Assembly (NCBI GenBank): GCA_025991245.1
Contig: BQMJ01000006.1
Coordinates: 186,001-250,000 of the forward strand
Length of the DNA stretch: 64,000 nucleotides
Direction of reading: 5' to 3'
Source of the DNA: Galdieria partita
Taxonomy: Eukaryota; Rhodophyta; Bangiophyceae; Galdieriales; Galdieriaceae
Positions 22,499-33,816 of this stretch are shown in pieces. The notes under the pieces were generated by a model, which was not told the DNA's origin, did no database searches, and worked only from the letters and a program-made list of their open reading frames with translations. The position numbers and the translations under genes were made by a program. Position 1 is the stretch's first letter; each line of letters opens with the position of its first letter.

Positions 22499-23254
22499 AT
22501 GGATGATTTCTTGTTCGTTTCATACGCGGTGATGGGTAGTCGTCGTAGAGTAGGTAGTGGGAATTGGGCGAAGCATTTGAGTGTACCTTTGCAAAGTCCT
22601 CTAACGAGGTGTCTACGATTGAAACAATACCATTTCACAACTACATGCATGAATAGGAAGAGTTTTCGTTCCTGGCAAGATATTCCTCCGTTTCGAGATG
22701 CCCCTGAACAAATTCTCCAACGGTCGTTTGATACATTTTTACAAGAGTTGGCTTCTATTCAACAGCCAACTCCTAAAAGTTTGGGAATTATAGGTACTAG
22801 GAATTGTTCACTCGGTCACCAACAGTTGATCGAGTTGATATCTTATGCTAGTGTGTTGGTTGGAAACCATTTGTATACTTCAGGAGGAGGAGGAACGAAT
22901 GCTGCTGCCATTCGTGGAGCACTTAGAGCCGACAAACCGGACCAGTTGACAGTTATTTTACCTCAAAGTCAAATGAAACAACCCGAAGAGATTCTAACGC
23001 TATTGAAAACTGTTCGAAATGTGCACGAAATGCCTCACAATGATGATTTGCCGTTGGATGTCGCTTCTCGCCTATGCAATTCTGTGATTATTAGCAAGTG
23101 CCAACAGATCATCTCCTTTGCGTTTCATGACAGCCATGTTGTGTAAGTATTTATATGTGAAGGTGATACAAGTTGAGCTTTCTTGTCTAGGCTGGAAGCT
23201 GTGAATGAAACCAAGGCATTGAAAAAATTGGTTACGTTGTTTTATTTAGATTAA
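22499..23254 (+). CDS. DprA-like protein (plastid/cyanobacterial type)
   Basis: Exons 22499-23142 and 23191-23254 give 235 aa. The Rossmann-like DprA/LOG core is clear: SLGIIGTRNCSLGHQQLIEL, VLVGNHLYTSGGGGTNAAAI, RGALRADKP, VILPQS, MPHNDDLPL, FAFHDSHVV and the terminal KLVTLFYLD. This is the short cyanobacterial/plant form annotated as DNA recombination-mediator protein A; bacterial DprA loads RecA onto single strands, but the role of this plastid-lineage form is unknown. The region before the core contains basic stretches (GSRRRVG, NRKSFRSW) compatible with a transit peptide. The frame stays open to 22280 without an ATG, so ATG 22499 is my choice. Confidence 0.83.
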
Positions 23255-23302
23255 ACAACAAAAATGAATGACTGAGACAATAAATAAGCAAATAGACTGT
23301 TT

Positions 23303-26300
23303 TCAGTCTAGTTTCAATACAGCGCCATCATAAGTCTTGTGCATAACAGACTGAATCCATTCCTCTATTTCTGCAACCATACAAGATACCCAATTATCTT
23401 CGTATTCTATCGCAATGCTTCCAAGTAAACGCATAAAACCTGATTCCATATTCTTTAAAAAGGCAGTCAATTCACTGAATATCTTATATACCTTGGACTT
23501 GGTACAAGTGTCCTTTTTCTATTTCATGACGGATAGAAGCAAAAAGAGCCTCTTGATGTTGTCTTCGCAAGTCAGGTTGAAATGGCTCTATTTGCTTTAT
23601 CCATGTTCGAACATATTTGGACAACTCTATAAAGGGATCCTTCATTAAATTGTGTAGAGTTCGATACCATATTTCTTGTTCCTGACGAACAGAATTCATC
23701 ATATTCGAATATTCACAAGGAATATCAATCTTTGGTTTCTTAGCATGTTCGACATCTTGTAAAATTTCCAAACATTCGCGAATGGATCGACTTTGAAATT
23801 CTTCTGCAACAACAAGCTGAGACAAGCCTTGATTCTTGGCTTGATAAATATCATCCAATTGTGTCAAGGTGGGTTGTAATAAAGTACGATTTTCTTTGTT
23901 ACGTTTGCTTCGTGACCTTTTACAACAACGAAACGAAGAAGACAATGACGACGAATTTTCCCTAAAGGGTTTTTGATTAGATGATTGAATATCCTTTAGC
24001 AATTCCTGTTGAAGTTCATTCGGCAGTTGTACAAAGACTTCAGGACTCCAGCCATTTTTGGTTATGAGTTCATCCAATGAATGACTGTATCCTTCGCTGT
24101 TCCGAGATACGGGTGCGTCCTTTACCCTTTCATGATACTTGTCTTTTCTCATATTGTCTTGTTTTGAAAATACTCGACCTATTCTTAAACAACTGTCTAT
24201 ACGCAACTGTTGTGGATTCTTGTCTATTTGAAAATATTTTGATAATGTTATGTCATTATTGCGTTGCCTGTAATGACTACTAAACTCAAGTCCAAAACAA
24301 TGAATACCAACTCCACGTAAATCATCCAAGGGAACATTCAAAGACTCGTGCAACGTTAAGCAACGAGGACCGATTTCCATTACCGAGTCACTGCTAGGAA
24401 GTGAGGTCGACTTTGAGAATTCGTCTACTAAGCCACAACCTAAATATTTCTTTGGGGGTGGAGCATCCTTTTGTTTTCTCAAAACCTTGACTCATTCCAT
24501 AAAATGAAAGAAAAAAAATAGGAATCAATACCTTGTAACTCAATTTCGTAGCTTTGGCATCTGCAGCTTTCAATCTTTCACAGACAACCTCAACTAGAAT
24601 GATATCCCATGAGAGTCAACTACGGAGAAACAAAATATTGTGACCAACCGATATCCATAATGAACTTTTTACATTTTTCAAGTCCTTGTAAATTATTCTC
24701 GAAACGAACTCCCCAGTTAACTTCTGCTCCAATGGATTTGGGAGGACTACAAAAATGACACAAACATCAACACACCAGGACTTTTTCACACAAGAACAAC
24801 AACAACATTACCGATAAAGATCTAGCGGCCTATTATCCTTTCCTCGACATGTTTCAAAAAGTGATAGCGCAGTTTGCTTGCCAAACTCCTTTTCTAATGT
24901 TTCCAAAGAAAGCTCACGTAGTTGCTGACAAGTAAATATATTCATCGAATTTAAGCGGCGACGGGTTATCCAGCCTACACCAGGAAGTTCTCCAACTGGT
25001 AACAAAGATAGTTTTTCTATTGCCTCATAGGACCATATTGTAAACTGTCCATTGGGTTTTGCCTTTTTGGTTGCTATTCTGGCCAATGTCTTGTTTGAAC
25101 TAGTGCGCGAACATAGGAATAAATCCAATGACCTTCTTTTCTTTACTTACCCAATTCCTATAGAGGCAGTGCATCCTGAAACTGTTTCAATATCCACACG
25201 TAGTTCTTTTGCTAAATCCTCAATATCGCAGATTTCTTTATCTATCCATATTCAAATGCCAATCATGAGTATCGTCAAAAAAAATTGACAACAACTGGTA
25301 GTACCTCGTATCTTTAGCGGAAGTTGAATACCTGTCATTTCCAAGTAAGCTTCATCTACAGAAACAGCTTCTACTCTTTCGGCATATTCTAAGAACTTTC
25401 TGTAAATGAGTTCAGATGTTTTCTCGTACGCTTCAAAATCATAAGGAACCTATTAAAAAGGCTTTATGAGAATCGCTCGAAAAAGCTTTCTCATACCGTG
25501 ACAAGTGAAGGTGCCAGCTTTCGAGCTTCTCCAACAAACATGCCTGCGTGAATACCCTACATGCGAATATCAACCATTGCCTTGTTGAAATGCACCTTTT
25601 GCTTACAAATGCTCTTGCTTCGTAGTTCGCACTCGATATTTCACATGACGAGTCCACAATTTCGGAATTTTGGCGAGCGTGACATACAGCGATGGGTTGA
25701 TTCCTTAAACCAGGGGTCTTAGCAACTGAGACAGCAGCAAAGAAGCAATCCATATCCACATGAAAGACAATTCTTTCATGAGCTTTACATCTATCATACG
25801 GCAGTTTGCATAACGTGCCTTCTTCTGCAATCATTCTAGCTAATATCTTTTCATATCTGGCACGAAACGAGCCAATAAAATGAAGTCTCGACTGAGCAAA
25901 AAAGTCTCTTACAAAGTTGGGATTCTCACTGGTCGAGCGAGATGCAGTTCGTCTATGATATTCAGCTTTACCCGCGCTCGAGCCATATACCATGCCAGTT
26001 TCCATGGAACTACTTTTCAACTCCTTGTTTGCAAATAAAAGCTGCTTTTGGTGGTCATCCAACATTCCTGGAATCAAATATCTAGCTACTGGTTGAATCT
26101 TTTTGTTGACAAAAGAATCGACGACCCATTGAGGTCTCACAACACAAATAGAGTGGAGGCGATATTTCTTCAACTCCTTTATTTTGGATGCGGATAAATT
26201 TTCAGCAACAATATGTGTTACGAGATGACGGGAAAAATACGTTTCAAAGTTGCCACCTCCTAGACCTACAAGTTTTCTCAATTCTTCTCTACTAGGTGAA

Positions 26301-26470
26301 GTTTCACCATCAACCCATATGGTTACTCCAGCAAAAACGCTCAACGTCTTTCTACTTTCAAATTCCTTACGAAATTGGACTCTTAACTTGTCTTCTTTGG
26401 CCTCCATGTACGCTCCAAAATCTCCATCCCAATCTTTTAAAGTTTTCGGAATATCGAGTTTTTCAGACAT
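23303..26470 (-). CDS. REV1: DNA repair polymerase REV1
   Basis: Y-family dCMP transferase and scaffold for translesion synthesis. Nine exons (26470-25607, 25556-25497, 25449-25305, 25241-25151, 25099-24812, 24746-24649, 24593-24532, 24485-23492, 23439-23303) join in frame to about 912 aa. Order of domains: BRCT (near 55-145: FAGVTIWVDG, RPQWVVDS), polymerase (HVDMDCFFAAV, YEARAFGIHAGM, VEAVSVDEAYLE, IGIGSN, GELPGVGW), little finger, a ubiquitin-binding motif (SPEVFVQLPNELQQELL) and the C-terminal adaptor domain. Catalytic acidic residues D..D and DE are present. A complete REV1. One donor is GTTGGT. GDT1 ends 126 bp upstream on the same strand. Confidence 0.95.
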
Positions 26471-26596
26471 ATTTACAAATGTACTTTTCACAAAACGCAA
26501 CCAAGCCAAACAACTTGTGTTCCCAACACATTCGCCTCACAACCTTTTGGGCGCCATGAACGTGCCATTTTTCTTCCCACTTTTCAAAACATAATT

Positions 26597-27759
26597 TTAT
26601 TCCAATTGTCCACTCAACGAGAGAACCGAAAAGATAAGAAACAGTATGCCTCCAATACAAGCAACTGTACGTTCCGATATTCTACTAGCAAGTAATCTAC
26701 CCCCAAGTACAGCTAAACCAGTACACATAAAATGGCCAGCAATAGCACCGATACAAACACCATACATATCTTTCGAAGCAGACAATGCCACAGTTGCCAC
26801 TTGAGAACGATCTCCCCATTCAGCTAAAAATGTTAAACTAAATGAACGAACAAATACAGGCGAAAAAAATAGCAAAGCCACTTTGGAGACAAACGAATGA
26901 AATGTCGTTGAAGCTGCGGTATTATGATGAAGTTGACCATTGGAAGCAGATGTGCTATTGCTTCTTGTGTATTTGTTACGTGAAGCAATGGAATCAGAAC
27001 TGAGACTCATATGAAGCCGACTCTCGGTTGACTCACTATGATAAGATCCTGTACTAATTTGTTCCTCCAATTCATTCAACTCTTCATCTACATTCTATAC
27101 TCAAGATAAATAATGGAGAAAGTTTCAAGTCCAAAACAACTTACCCAAGTACTATTTGAACGAGCTTGCCACCAATCTCTTAATAGTTGAATACCAAAGT
27201 AAGCAAATAAAACCCCCGCTGCTAAGCTCGTATATTTTTTACTAATTAACAAAGGGAAAGTTTTACCCAACGCTACAGATAAAAGGGTCATACATAAAAG
27301 AGCACATAGTGCTCCTTGAAATACCAAAATGCGTGAGTTTTTCATGGCCATAATTGCCGCAATAAAGAAAGTTTTGTCTCCCAGTTCCGTCACGAGGATC
27401 ATGAAAAGTGATTGGATGAAAGAAGGAAGAAAGGCTCTTCTATCCATGCTTTCCAGAAACGGAAACAGCTTAGTAAGTCCTTTGGTTGTTTCTTCTGCCA
27501 AGTCAGTCGTAACAGAAGTTCTTGTAGGCGTGTTTGGAAACCAACTCGAATCGTCAGCAAAGTTGTCTATAACACTTTGCTTCTCTGATATAAGGTTGAA
27601 TGGTTCTTGGATTTGCAAGCTGCCAACAAAGCTAAACTTGTAACAAAACAAGTAAAGAAATACAACAAAATAACTCGAATGAAGAAAACATCCAAACAGT
27701 GTTCTCCGAGCCAAAGTCGTCATGAAAAGATTCTTTTTGGTCAAAAATAGATTCGCCAT
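26597..27759 (-). CDS. GDT1: GDT1/TMEM165 (UPF0016) cation transporter
   Basis: Mn2+/Ca2+:H+ exchanger family; eukaryotic members act in Golgi or plastid membranes. Exons 27759-27145 and 27094-26597 give 370 aa. Both signature motifs E-x-G-D-[KR]-[TS] are present: TELGDKTFF in the first half and AEWGDRSQV in the second, each followed by hydrophobic helices. An N-terminal hydrophobic stretch and a Ser-rich central loop separate them from the N-terminus and each other. Whether it is the Golgi type (TMEM165) or the plastid type (PAM71/CMT1) cannot be settled; the basic, Phe-rich start could be a signal sequence. Confidence 0.93.
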
Positions 27760-27950
27760 TCAATCAAACAGTCACTCAACAAACTTTTGAATAGAATATA
27801 CTTTATACAGCTTAAAAAGCTCCATCATTATCAAAAGTATTCTTATCTTTACACATTGAAATTTCTTTACATGCCATGGATGACTTGAGGGTTCCATATC
27901 CTCTGTTCCAACACATAAGCATGTTTTGAATAGAACCCAATCCAAAAACC

Positions 27951-28993
27951 TCAAATACTTGTTTCCAGTTGAACACGCAAACCATCATAAGCCATGTAAA
28001 TATCAAACGACTCTTGATACTCCTGTCTTAACCTTTCTTCATCAACGTCATGAAACCATAAATGAGTAAAGTCTGTCAGGTACAAAAACTTGGGTTGGAT
28101 TTGTTTCGCAAAGTCTAAAGCTTGACTTTCACAAAAATGAGATATATGTTTGACTTCCTTTCCAGGAAAAAGTGAATCAATAATCAAATATTGTGATCCT
28201 TTCATCTTCTCCAAAGTAGTATCCGGAATGGCACTAACATCTGGAATATAAGAAACAGGACCAAAACGAAAGCCTAAAGCAGAATTTTGAGGACCGTGCC
28301 AAACTGGCAACGGAGTAAATCTGCACGGCATCTTATAAAGTATTCACAAAACTCTACTCTACTTACGTAATTCCATGTATTTGAAACTCCTTATCAGGAT
28401 CGATATGACAGAATACAAGTTTAGCAGTAACTCCACTACCAGTTCCTTTAGAAGGATCTACCAAATAAGGAAAACTGGCTTTTACTCTACGAAAAGTTTG
28501 GTCATCACAATATACTGGAAGTGGGCAACAATTGTCTCTCATATGCAAAGTAAAGTCTCTCAAATCATCCAATCCATTCACGTGATCTGCATGCTATGAA
28601 AGCCAACTAAGAAGAAAGTATTCCCAAAGAGAGTCTTTATACGTACGTCATGTGTCAGCAACACTGCATCTATGTTGCGCAAATGATATTTAGGAAACCA
28701 AACAAGTGCACTTTCATAAAAAAATTTGCCTACATCAATAACTATATTATGAGTCTCACTTCCGGGTAATTGTCTATTAAAGGCGCGTAAGAGAAGACTG
28801 CAGTTTCTTCTTCTATTTTTTGAATCAGCCAATACTGCATCCTGACATGTCTTACAAGTAACAGGAGATTCTGTCAAACAACTTACTCTAGGAACACCTT
28901 CACTTGTTCCACTTCCCAAAAATATCTACTAGTCTTCATAAGTGCCCCTTTTTATAACCACTTACCACTTACCAATTCTTCTATTTGTGCCAT
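27951..28993 (-). CDS. Metallo-beta-lactamase fold hydrolase (PhnP-like)
   Basis: Exons 28993-28973, 28925-28647, 28593-28367 and 28320-27951 give 298 aa. Starts MAQIEELIFLGSGTSEGVPR, the usual first strand of the family. The metal-binding motif reads THDHADHVNGLDDLR once spliced; the intron 28594-28646 cuts it exactly after THD. DVGKFFYE and the later PDVSAIPD and HISHF provide other ligands. The two Cys pairs (CKTC and nearby) resemble the extra zinc site of PhnP phosphodiesterases. Likely a zinc-dependent phosphoesterase; substrate unknown. Confidence 0.86.
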
Positions 28994-29088
28994 CCACGAT
29001 GACGATAAACAATGACCCAAGTAGAATGATCGGTTGACTTTTTTTTGGAAGCGACAAGGAACGATACAAAAGTAACTAGATTGACAGT

Positions 29089-31095
29089 ATGAGTGTAACA
29101 GCACAAAAGTCTTCAAGTTTGTCTACCCAAGACGCGTTGGTACTTTGTACCATAGCTTTTATGGGTTATGTATGGAAAAAGTTGTGCGATATGGAAAGAG
29201 GCCACTTTAGTTCATTGGATTATAGAAAACTATTAAGGAAAAGGAGGAATCGAATGCCTCCATTATTGAACGTTGATATTTATTGTTGGAAAAAGTCAAG
29301 TTGGAGTATTTATAGGAAGAAAGAACCAACTCCTTTGGAAACGGCGAAATCATCGAGCAAAGATAAGAAAGAGTCGAAGAATAGACAAGTGAGGTTTTCT
29401 GAAGCGAATGAAGTTATGAACTTTGACGGAGAAAGGAGAGTAACGAAAAGAAAAGGTGAAATTATTCGTGGAATACTGAGAAATGTTGCCACCGATCGTG
29501 ATGCAAAGGTAAAAGATAGCATAGTTTCACCTCTCTCAAGTCCCAAAGAGAGCGAATACGATTCTATGGAACGTTATGTAACTTTACTTGCAAAAAAGAT
29601 TGACCGTAGTATTCGATTAGAAATGGATGCGATACGTATTGAAATACAACAAATTCGAAAGTTGCTTAACAGTCACAGTGAAAAGGATTTGAATTGGAGA
29701 AATTCGGGAGAACCTTTGAAAAAGTGGAAGATGTCAGATTGGGAACGTTCGAACAACAATACGAGTCCATCTTTATCTTCAAAGAAGGATCTCTTTTTGC
29801 AGTCTCAACGTCCCGTTACTCGGATAGAGAAAAGTAATCAGGCTTTTGAAAAGGAACAGGGACCTTCTATGAAGACTGTAACTTATCTTTCCAATCACTT
29901 GGGAGCTGTTCGCAAAGTTATTTTAGAGCCTAATGAGCTATCTTGGTCGAAAATGGAAAGAAGCAGTTTTCGTGTTATTACAGCATCGGAAGACTGTACT
30001 TTGAAACTTTGGAATTTGGAAGCGAACTATGCGACTCATTCCACGAATCTTTTATCCTCTGCTGATTCTTATAACAATTCCTCTGATCACAAGACACTTA
30101 ATACTCCATCCGTGGATCAGTCCTTCATGACTAGCCTAACTTGTGAAAGTATTCATACTTATCGCGGTCACTTGGCACCCATATTGAGTGCACAAATATT
30201 TCCAGATATGACATTGAATGGTACAAATGGATTACTTGTATCTGGAGATGCACAAGGCTCTCTTTTATTTTGGGATATTCCTAAAGCTGAAGAAGCGGCA
30301 GCATATATGAGTTATCATCAGTTATTTCCATTTCAACGTTATATTGTTACAAATGTTCATGAAGGGGAATGTATTTGGGATATTTGTAAGCCTCTTAGAG
30401 ATTCTCCTTTGATGGCAACTGCAGGCGCTGATGGTACTGTCAAGTTGTGGGATTATTCTTCTTTTCGATGGGATGATGAAAGTCCTATTCATAGATATAC
30501 ACAAATGGAACCTTTAGGAATTATTCGGTTTTGTCATGGAGATGTGAACTCTGAACGAAACCATCCAATTGTATTTGGAGTGGATACTTTGTCCTTTACT
30601 TGTGGAAACTTATTGGTTGGCTCAGAATTGGGCATACTTTGTTGTATTGATTTGAAAGAAAGGTCGATAAGTAATCGATGGTATACCAATCAACTTGTTT
30701 ATCCAAGTCAAGAGCGATTAGGAAGTATCTATGCAATAGAGACTGTCAACTCTGTTCAAGTGTTATTGGGTGGAAGTGCAGGTAATATGATATTACAAGA
30801 CCTTCGAATGGAGAAGCCAAGTCAGGAAATAGAAAGAGCTGCAGGTGCTTCTGCTATGATTACTTGTGTTTGTTCCATTGTAGATAATTATTGGTTTGCA
30901 TGTGGTGGTAGTCAAAGTATGATTAGGTTTTGGGATATTCGGAAGATGGATAATTGCCTACAAGACTTGAATATAAGAAAGTCCATTCATCCAGACAAAT
31001 GTTGTATTTGGAGTTTGTTGAATATTCCCAATTGGAATTGTTTATTGGCGGCAACTTCATTGGGTTATACTTTTATTTGTTCTAAAGATATTTAA
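29089..31095 (+). CDS. Striatin-like WD40 protein with hydrophobic N-terminus
   Basis: Single-exon gene, 668 aa. The C-terminal ~400 residues form a WD40 propeller: HLGAVRKVIL, ITASEDCTLKLWNLE, IHTYRGHLAPILSA, TAGADGTVKLWDYSS and RFWDIRKMD. Order and wording (ASEDxTLKLWNL, then GH..P) resemble striatin, the PP2A B''' subunit of STRIPAK. A short coiled coil lies around residues 165-200. Unlike striatin, residues ~13-30 are hydrophobic (DALVLCTIAFMGYVW), a possible membrane anchor followed by a basic segment. Striatin's caveolin- and calmodulin-binding regions are not recognisable, so orthology is uncertain. Confidence 0.78.
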   Translation: MSVTAQKSSSLSTQDALVLCTIAFMGYVWKKLCDMERGHFSSLDYRKLLRKRRNRMPPLLNVDIYCWKKSSWSIYRKKEPTPLETAKSSSKDKKESKNRQVRFSEANEVMNFDGERRVTKRKGEIIRGILRNVATDRDAKVKDSIVSPLSSPKESEYDSMERYVTLLAKKIDRSIRLEMDAIRIEIQQIRKLLNSHSEKDLNWRNSGEPLKKWKMSDWERSNNNTSPSLSSKKDLFLQSQRPVTRIEKSNQAFEKEQGPSMKTVTYLSNHLGAVRKVILEPNELSWSKMERSSFRVITASEDCTLKLWNLEANYATHSTNLLSSADSYNNSSDHKTLNTPSVDQSFMTSLTCESIHTYRGHLAPILSAQIFPDMTLNGTNGLLVSGDAQGSLLFWDIPKAEEAAAYMSYHQLFPFQRYIVTNVHEGECIWDICKPLRDSPLMATAGADGTVKLWDYSSFRWDDESPIHRYTQMEPLGIIRFCHGDVNSERNHPIVFGVDTLSFTCGNLLVGSELGILCCIDLKERSISNRWYTNQLVYPSQERLGSIYAIETVNSVQVLLGGSAGNMILQDLRMEKPSQEIERAAGASAMITCVCSIVDNYWFACGGSQSMIRFWDIRKMDNCLQDLNIRKSIHPDKCCIWSLLNIPNWNCLLAATSLGYTFICSKDI

Positions 31096-31199
31096 TGCTT
31101 GTTATTGGAAAGTAGATTGGTTTGTGTTGATGATGAATATTTTCGATATTGAATTTCGATAGATTCGTTTTGAATATTCTAAAACAACATAATGCATAT

Positions 31200-32354
31200 T
31201 CATTCCGATACAAGACTTCCTTGACAACTCGAACCAAAACCTGCAGTACATCCAAAACAATGTGAAGCAGTTTGTATATGATCGTTGCACAAAGAATCCA
31301 AATGCTCCACTTGCCATATATTTCGTTGATACTTTTCTATTGATATGTAATATATATATATGTGGACTAGTAAGTTTACAAGATACATACCTCTCAATCC
31401 TACAGCATAATGAAAATCACAATCATAGAGTGTTCCTTCATAACTTATATGAATTTGATCTAAACACATCACATGCTTTACATTTTCTGCTTGGAATGAT
31501 TGTTCAAGTAAACTGCAATAACTATCCAATTGGCCTTGGCGTATCAGATCCTTACGATATCGCTGAATCGGCATATTGGTTAGACAATACAACTTGTCAA
31601 ACTGAATATGAAACTTTTCTGCCAACTGCTTTTTATATTGTTGTTCCAACGTTGACTGCTTACCAGGCAATTGAGGTTCTACCGGGTTGTATACCAAATA
31701 CAACTTTTTGTTGCCTTCTCCTTGTCCATAACCCCAACGATTGAGTAACTGCAAAGCTAGAATACTTTTCTCAAAAGTACCCATTCCTCTTTGTTTTCGA
31801 ACGTTTGATTCTTCATAACAAGGTAAAGAAGCTACAATATCTACTTGGTGAGTAGCAAGAAACTCTACCAAATCTTCTTGACCTGGTTCCAATAAAACTG
31901 TCAAGTTACAACGGTCCTGTATTTTCTTTCCCATGGCACTTAAAGCCAACACTAAAGGACGAAACATATGATGCAACTCTGGAGCTCCACCAGTAATATC
32001 AACCAACTTTACAGAAGGAGTACGAGAGATGAGTTGTATTATTCTCTCTGCCACTTGAGGAGACATAGTTTCCTTTCTAGAAGGAGATGACTCCACGTGA
32101 CAGTGACTACAAGCCATATTACAATAAAGTCCGATGTTGATTTGAACAGTATTTATGGTTCTACGCCTCAAGGGTTGCAAGTCATATTCACGTAAAACTT
32201 GTTCAAAAGTGTTATTCTCAGTCTTCCAAGTTGGTTGAGAAGAACAACAAGAGTAAATACGTGAGTTGTTGTAACACAAGTTGCGCTGTTTTCTGCTTTG
32301 CCATATTGTTGGCCTTTTGATAGGATGCCAACTCGTGGGATGAAAAGCCGCCAT
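31200..32354 (-). CDS. arsS: ArsS-type radical SAM enzyme (arsenosugar biosynthesis family)
   Basis: Exons 32354-31391 and 31309-31200 (81-nt intron) give 357 aa. The radical-SAM cluster motif CxxxCxxC is in QINIGLYCNMACSHCHVESS. DITGGAPEL, VLLEPGQEDLV, the ASLPCY loop, LVYNPVEPQLPG, TNMPIQRY and the C-terminal HCFGCTAGFGSSC are those of the ArsS/DUF3641 family, which acts after ArsM on methylated arsenicals in bacteria that make oxo-arsenosugars. The ~60 residues before the core are a basic, Ser/Cys/Asn-rich extension suggestive of organelle targeting. It has an intron and neighbours' composition, so it is an established nuclear gene, probably of bacterial origin. No ArsM lies in the window. 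Confidence 0.9.
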   Translation of the reverse strand: MAAFHPTSWHPIKRPTIWQSRKQRNLCYNNSRIYSCCSSQPTWKTENNTFEQVLREYDLQPLRRRTINTVQINIGLYCNMACSHCHVESSPSRKETMSPQVAERIIQLISRTPSVKLVDITGGAPELHHMFRPLVLALSAMGKKIQDRCNLTVLLEPGQEDLVEFLATHQVDIVASLPCYEESNVRKQRGMGTFEKSILALQLLNRWGYGQGEGNKKLYLVYNPVEPQLPGKQSTLEQQYKKQLAEKFHIQFDKLYCLTNMPIQRYRKDLIRQGQLDSYCSLLEQSFQAENVKHVMCLDQIHISYEGTLYDCDFHYAVGLRGMYLVNLLVHIYIYYISIEKYQRNIWQVEHLDSLCNDHIQTASHCFGCTAGFGSSCQGSLVSE

Positions 32355-32433
32355 TTCTACTTAGGATGATTGGATTTGTATCCAACTAAGTCATTCTTAT
32401 CAGCAAAATTCCTTTCGATATTCAAGTCTCGAA

Positions 32434-33790
32434 TTACCGTTCTTGACATTGACGAGGACTGAAATGTTTCATTCTTCTAGAAATATAAACCCAATGCTCT
32501 CCATACAACTCAACCCATTCTTTCAGTTCTCGATCACGTTCTATTGTCCAAGTCAGTATGCTTTCCAATTCACCACGTTCCATACACTCAGACACTCTAT
32601 TCCAACTTGAATGACAAAAAGGCTCTCAAACGATATACTCACTGATACATGCATTGACTCGCAGTTCGATTCCCCATTTCTTTTGCTATCTCTGTCCATT
32701 TTCTTCCATACTTTTCAAATAATGCCAACAACTTCTCTTCTTCCTCTCTAGTCCATGGATTCTTATTTCTTTTGGCTTGTTCTTCCAATGTACAATATCT
32801 ATGGATTCTGAGTTTTTTCAAAAGTGATTGGTGAAGAACAAACCTTTTCCTTATTTGAACAGAAGACCTCCAAGACATTTCCTTCTCTATTTTGGACCAT
32901 TGAGGACCATACTTTTCAAAAAGTTTCATCAACAAAATATCTTCTTCTTCTCGAAAAGCTCCTTTCTTTAGAAAAGGTCGTAATACCCTTTCATATCTAC
33001 AATACTTGAGACCCAATTCTCTCATTTCTCTCGTTCTTACCTCAATAAACACTGATGAGCTGTTCGTGTACCCAACTCTTGAGCAACGAGGTTCCATTTG
33101 GCTCCATATTTCTGTACCAACTCTACAATCTTGGAATCTTCTTCCTTTGTGAATTCTCCTCGTCTGTTTTCATTCTTCAGTGTATCTTCGTATCTAAACA
33201 AAAAATATACACAAATACTTCAATTCTTATCCCATTTCTCTTTTCTCCACTATTACCTTCGTTTACACGCATGAGGAAACGGCTTATTCAGTTGTTTCGC
33301 AATTTCTACCCAAGACAGGCCTTGTGCTACTAGTTGCTTTAGTTTCAAGTCTTCTTCCCTAGTAAAATGTAGATTGGTTGGTTCCTCGCTTTTTAGTATT
33401 TGATATCTATCTCACAACCGAGATAAGTAAGAAAAAGAGTCTGAACATAGCTAGTCCATCATACCTAGAGAGACAACTACTGATACTTTTTCCCAACTCT
33501 GTAGATATCTCCAACCAAGTTTTTTGTTCTTTGTCTCTCAGTCTTAGTAGTTGTTCATCATCACTCTTATTAAACCGAGTATAACTCAAACATCGAGGAA
33601 AGAATGGTTTGGTTTCTTCATTCTTTGCAGCAGAGAAACAACAAATAGGTTTCCACTGAATAGATTGTCTAGTTACAAAGTGTGCAATGCGTGATAAACC
33701 TATTCTTTGTGGAGCCAGAAGAAAACAGCGACTATTCCATATATGAAAAGAACTCATCCATCTTATCCAACCCACACACTGCTGGACCAT
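32434..33790 (-). CDS. Five-repeat Myb/SANT protein with presequence-like N-terminus
   Basis: Several short exons; splicing joins five Myb/SANT-like repeats: FNKSDDEQLLRL..TWLEIS, FTREEDLKLKQL..SWVEIAKQL, FTKEEDSKIVEL..KWNLVAQEL, FREEEDILLMKL..QWSKIEKEM and PWTREEEEKLLAL..KWTEIAKEM, with a further degenerate unit LTWTIERDRELKEW..HWVYIS before the stop. So five good repeats plus one divergent one. SNAPC4 and REB1-type proteins also have four or more Myb units; orthology is not established. From the first ATG (33790) about 57 residues contain Arg, Lys, Trp and Ser but no Asp or Glu, as in mitochondrial or plastid presequences. It begins 26 nt after the uL15 stop. Confidence 0.82.
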
Positions 33791-33816
33791 TGGTTGAACC
33801 AAATGTATTCTTTATT

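Noticed and set aside
25090-25099. REV1 acceptor at ACAAG 25090
   Set aside because: It breaks the frame; the acceptor ten bases upstream gives the conserved IGIGSNKTLAR.
32665-32685. GTTCGATTCCCC as a tRNA T-arm
   Set aside because: It lies in a conserved Myb repeat exon and no acceptor or anticodon stem surrounds it.
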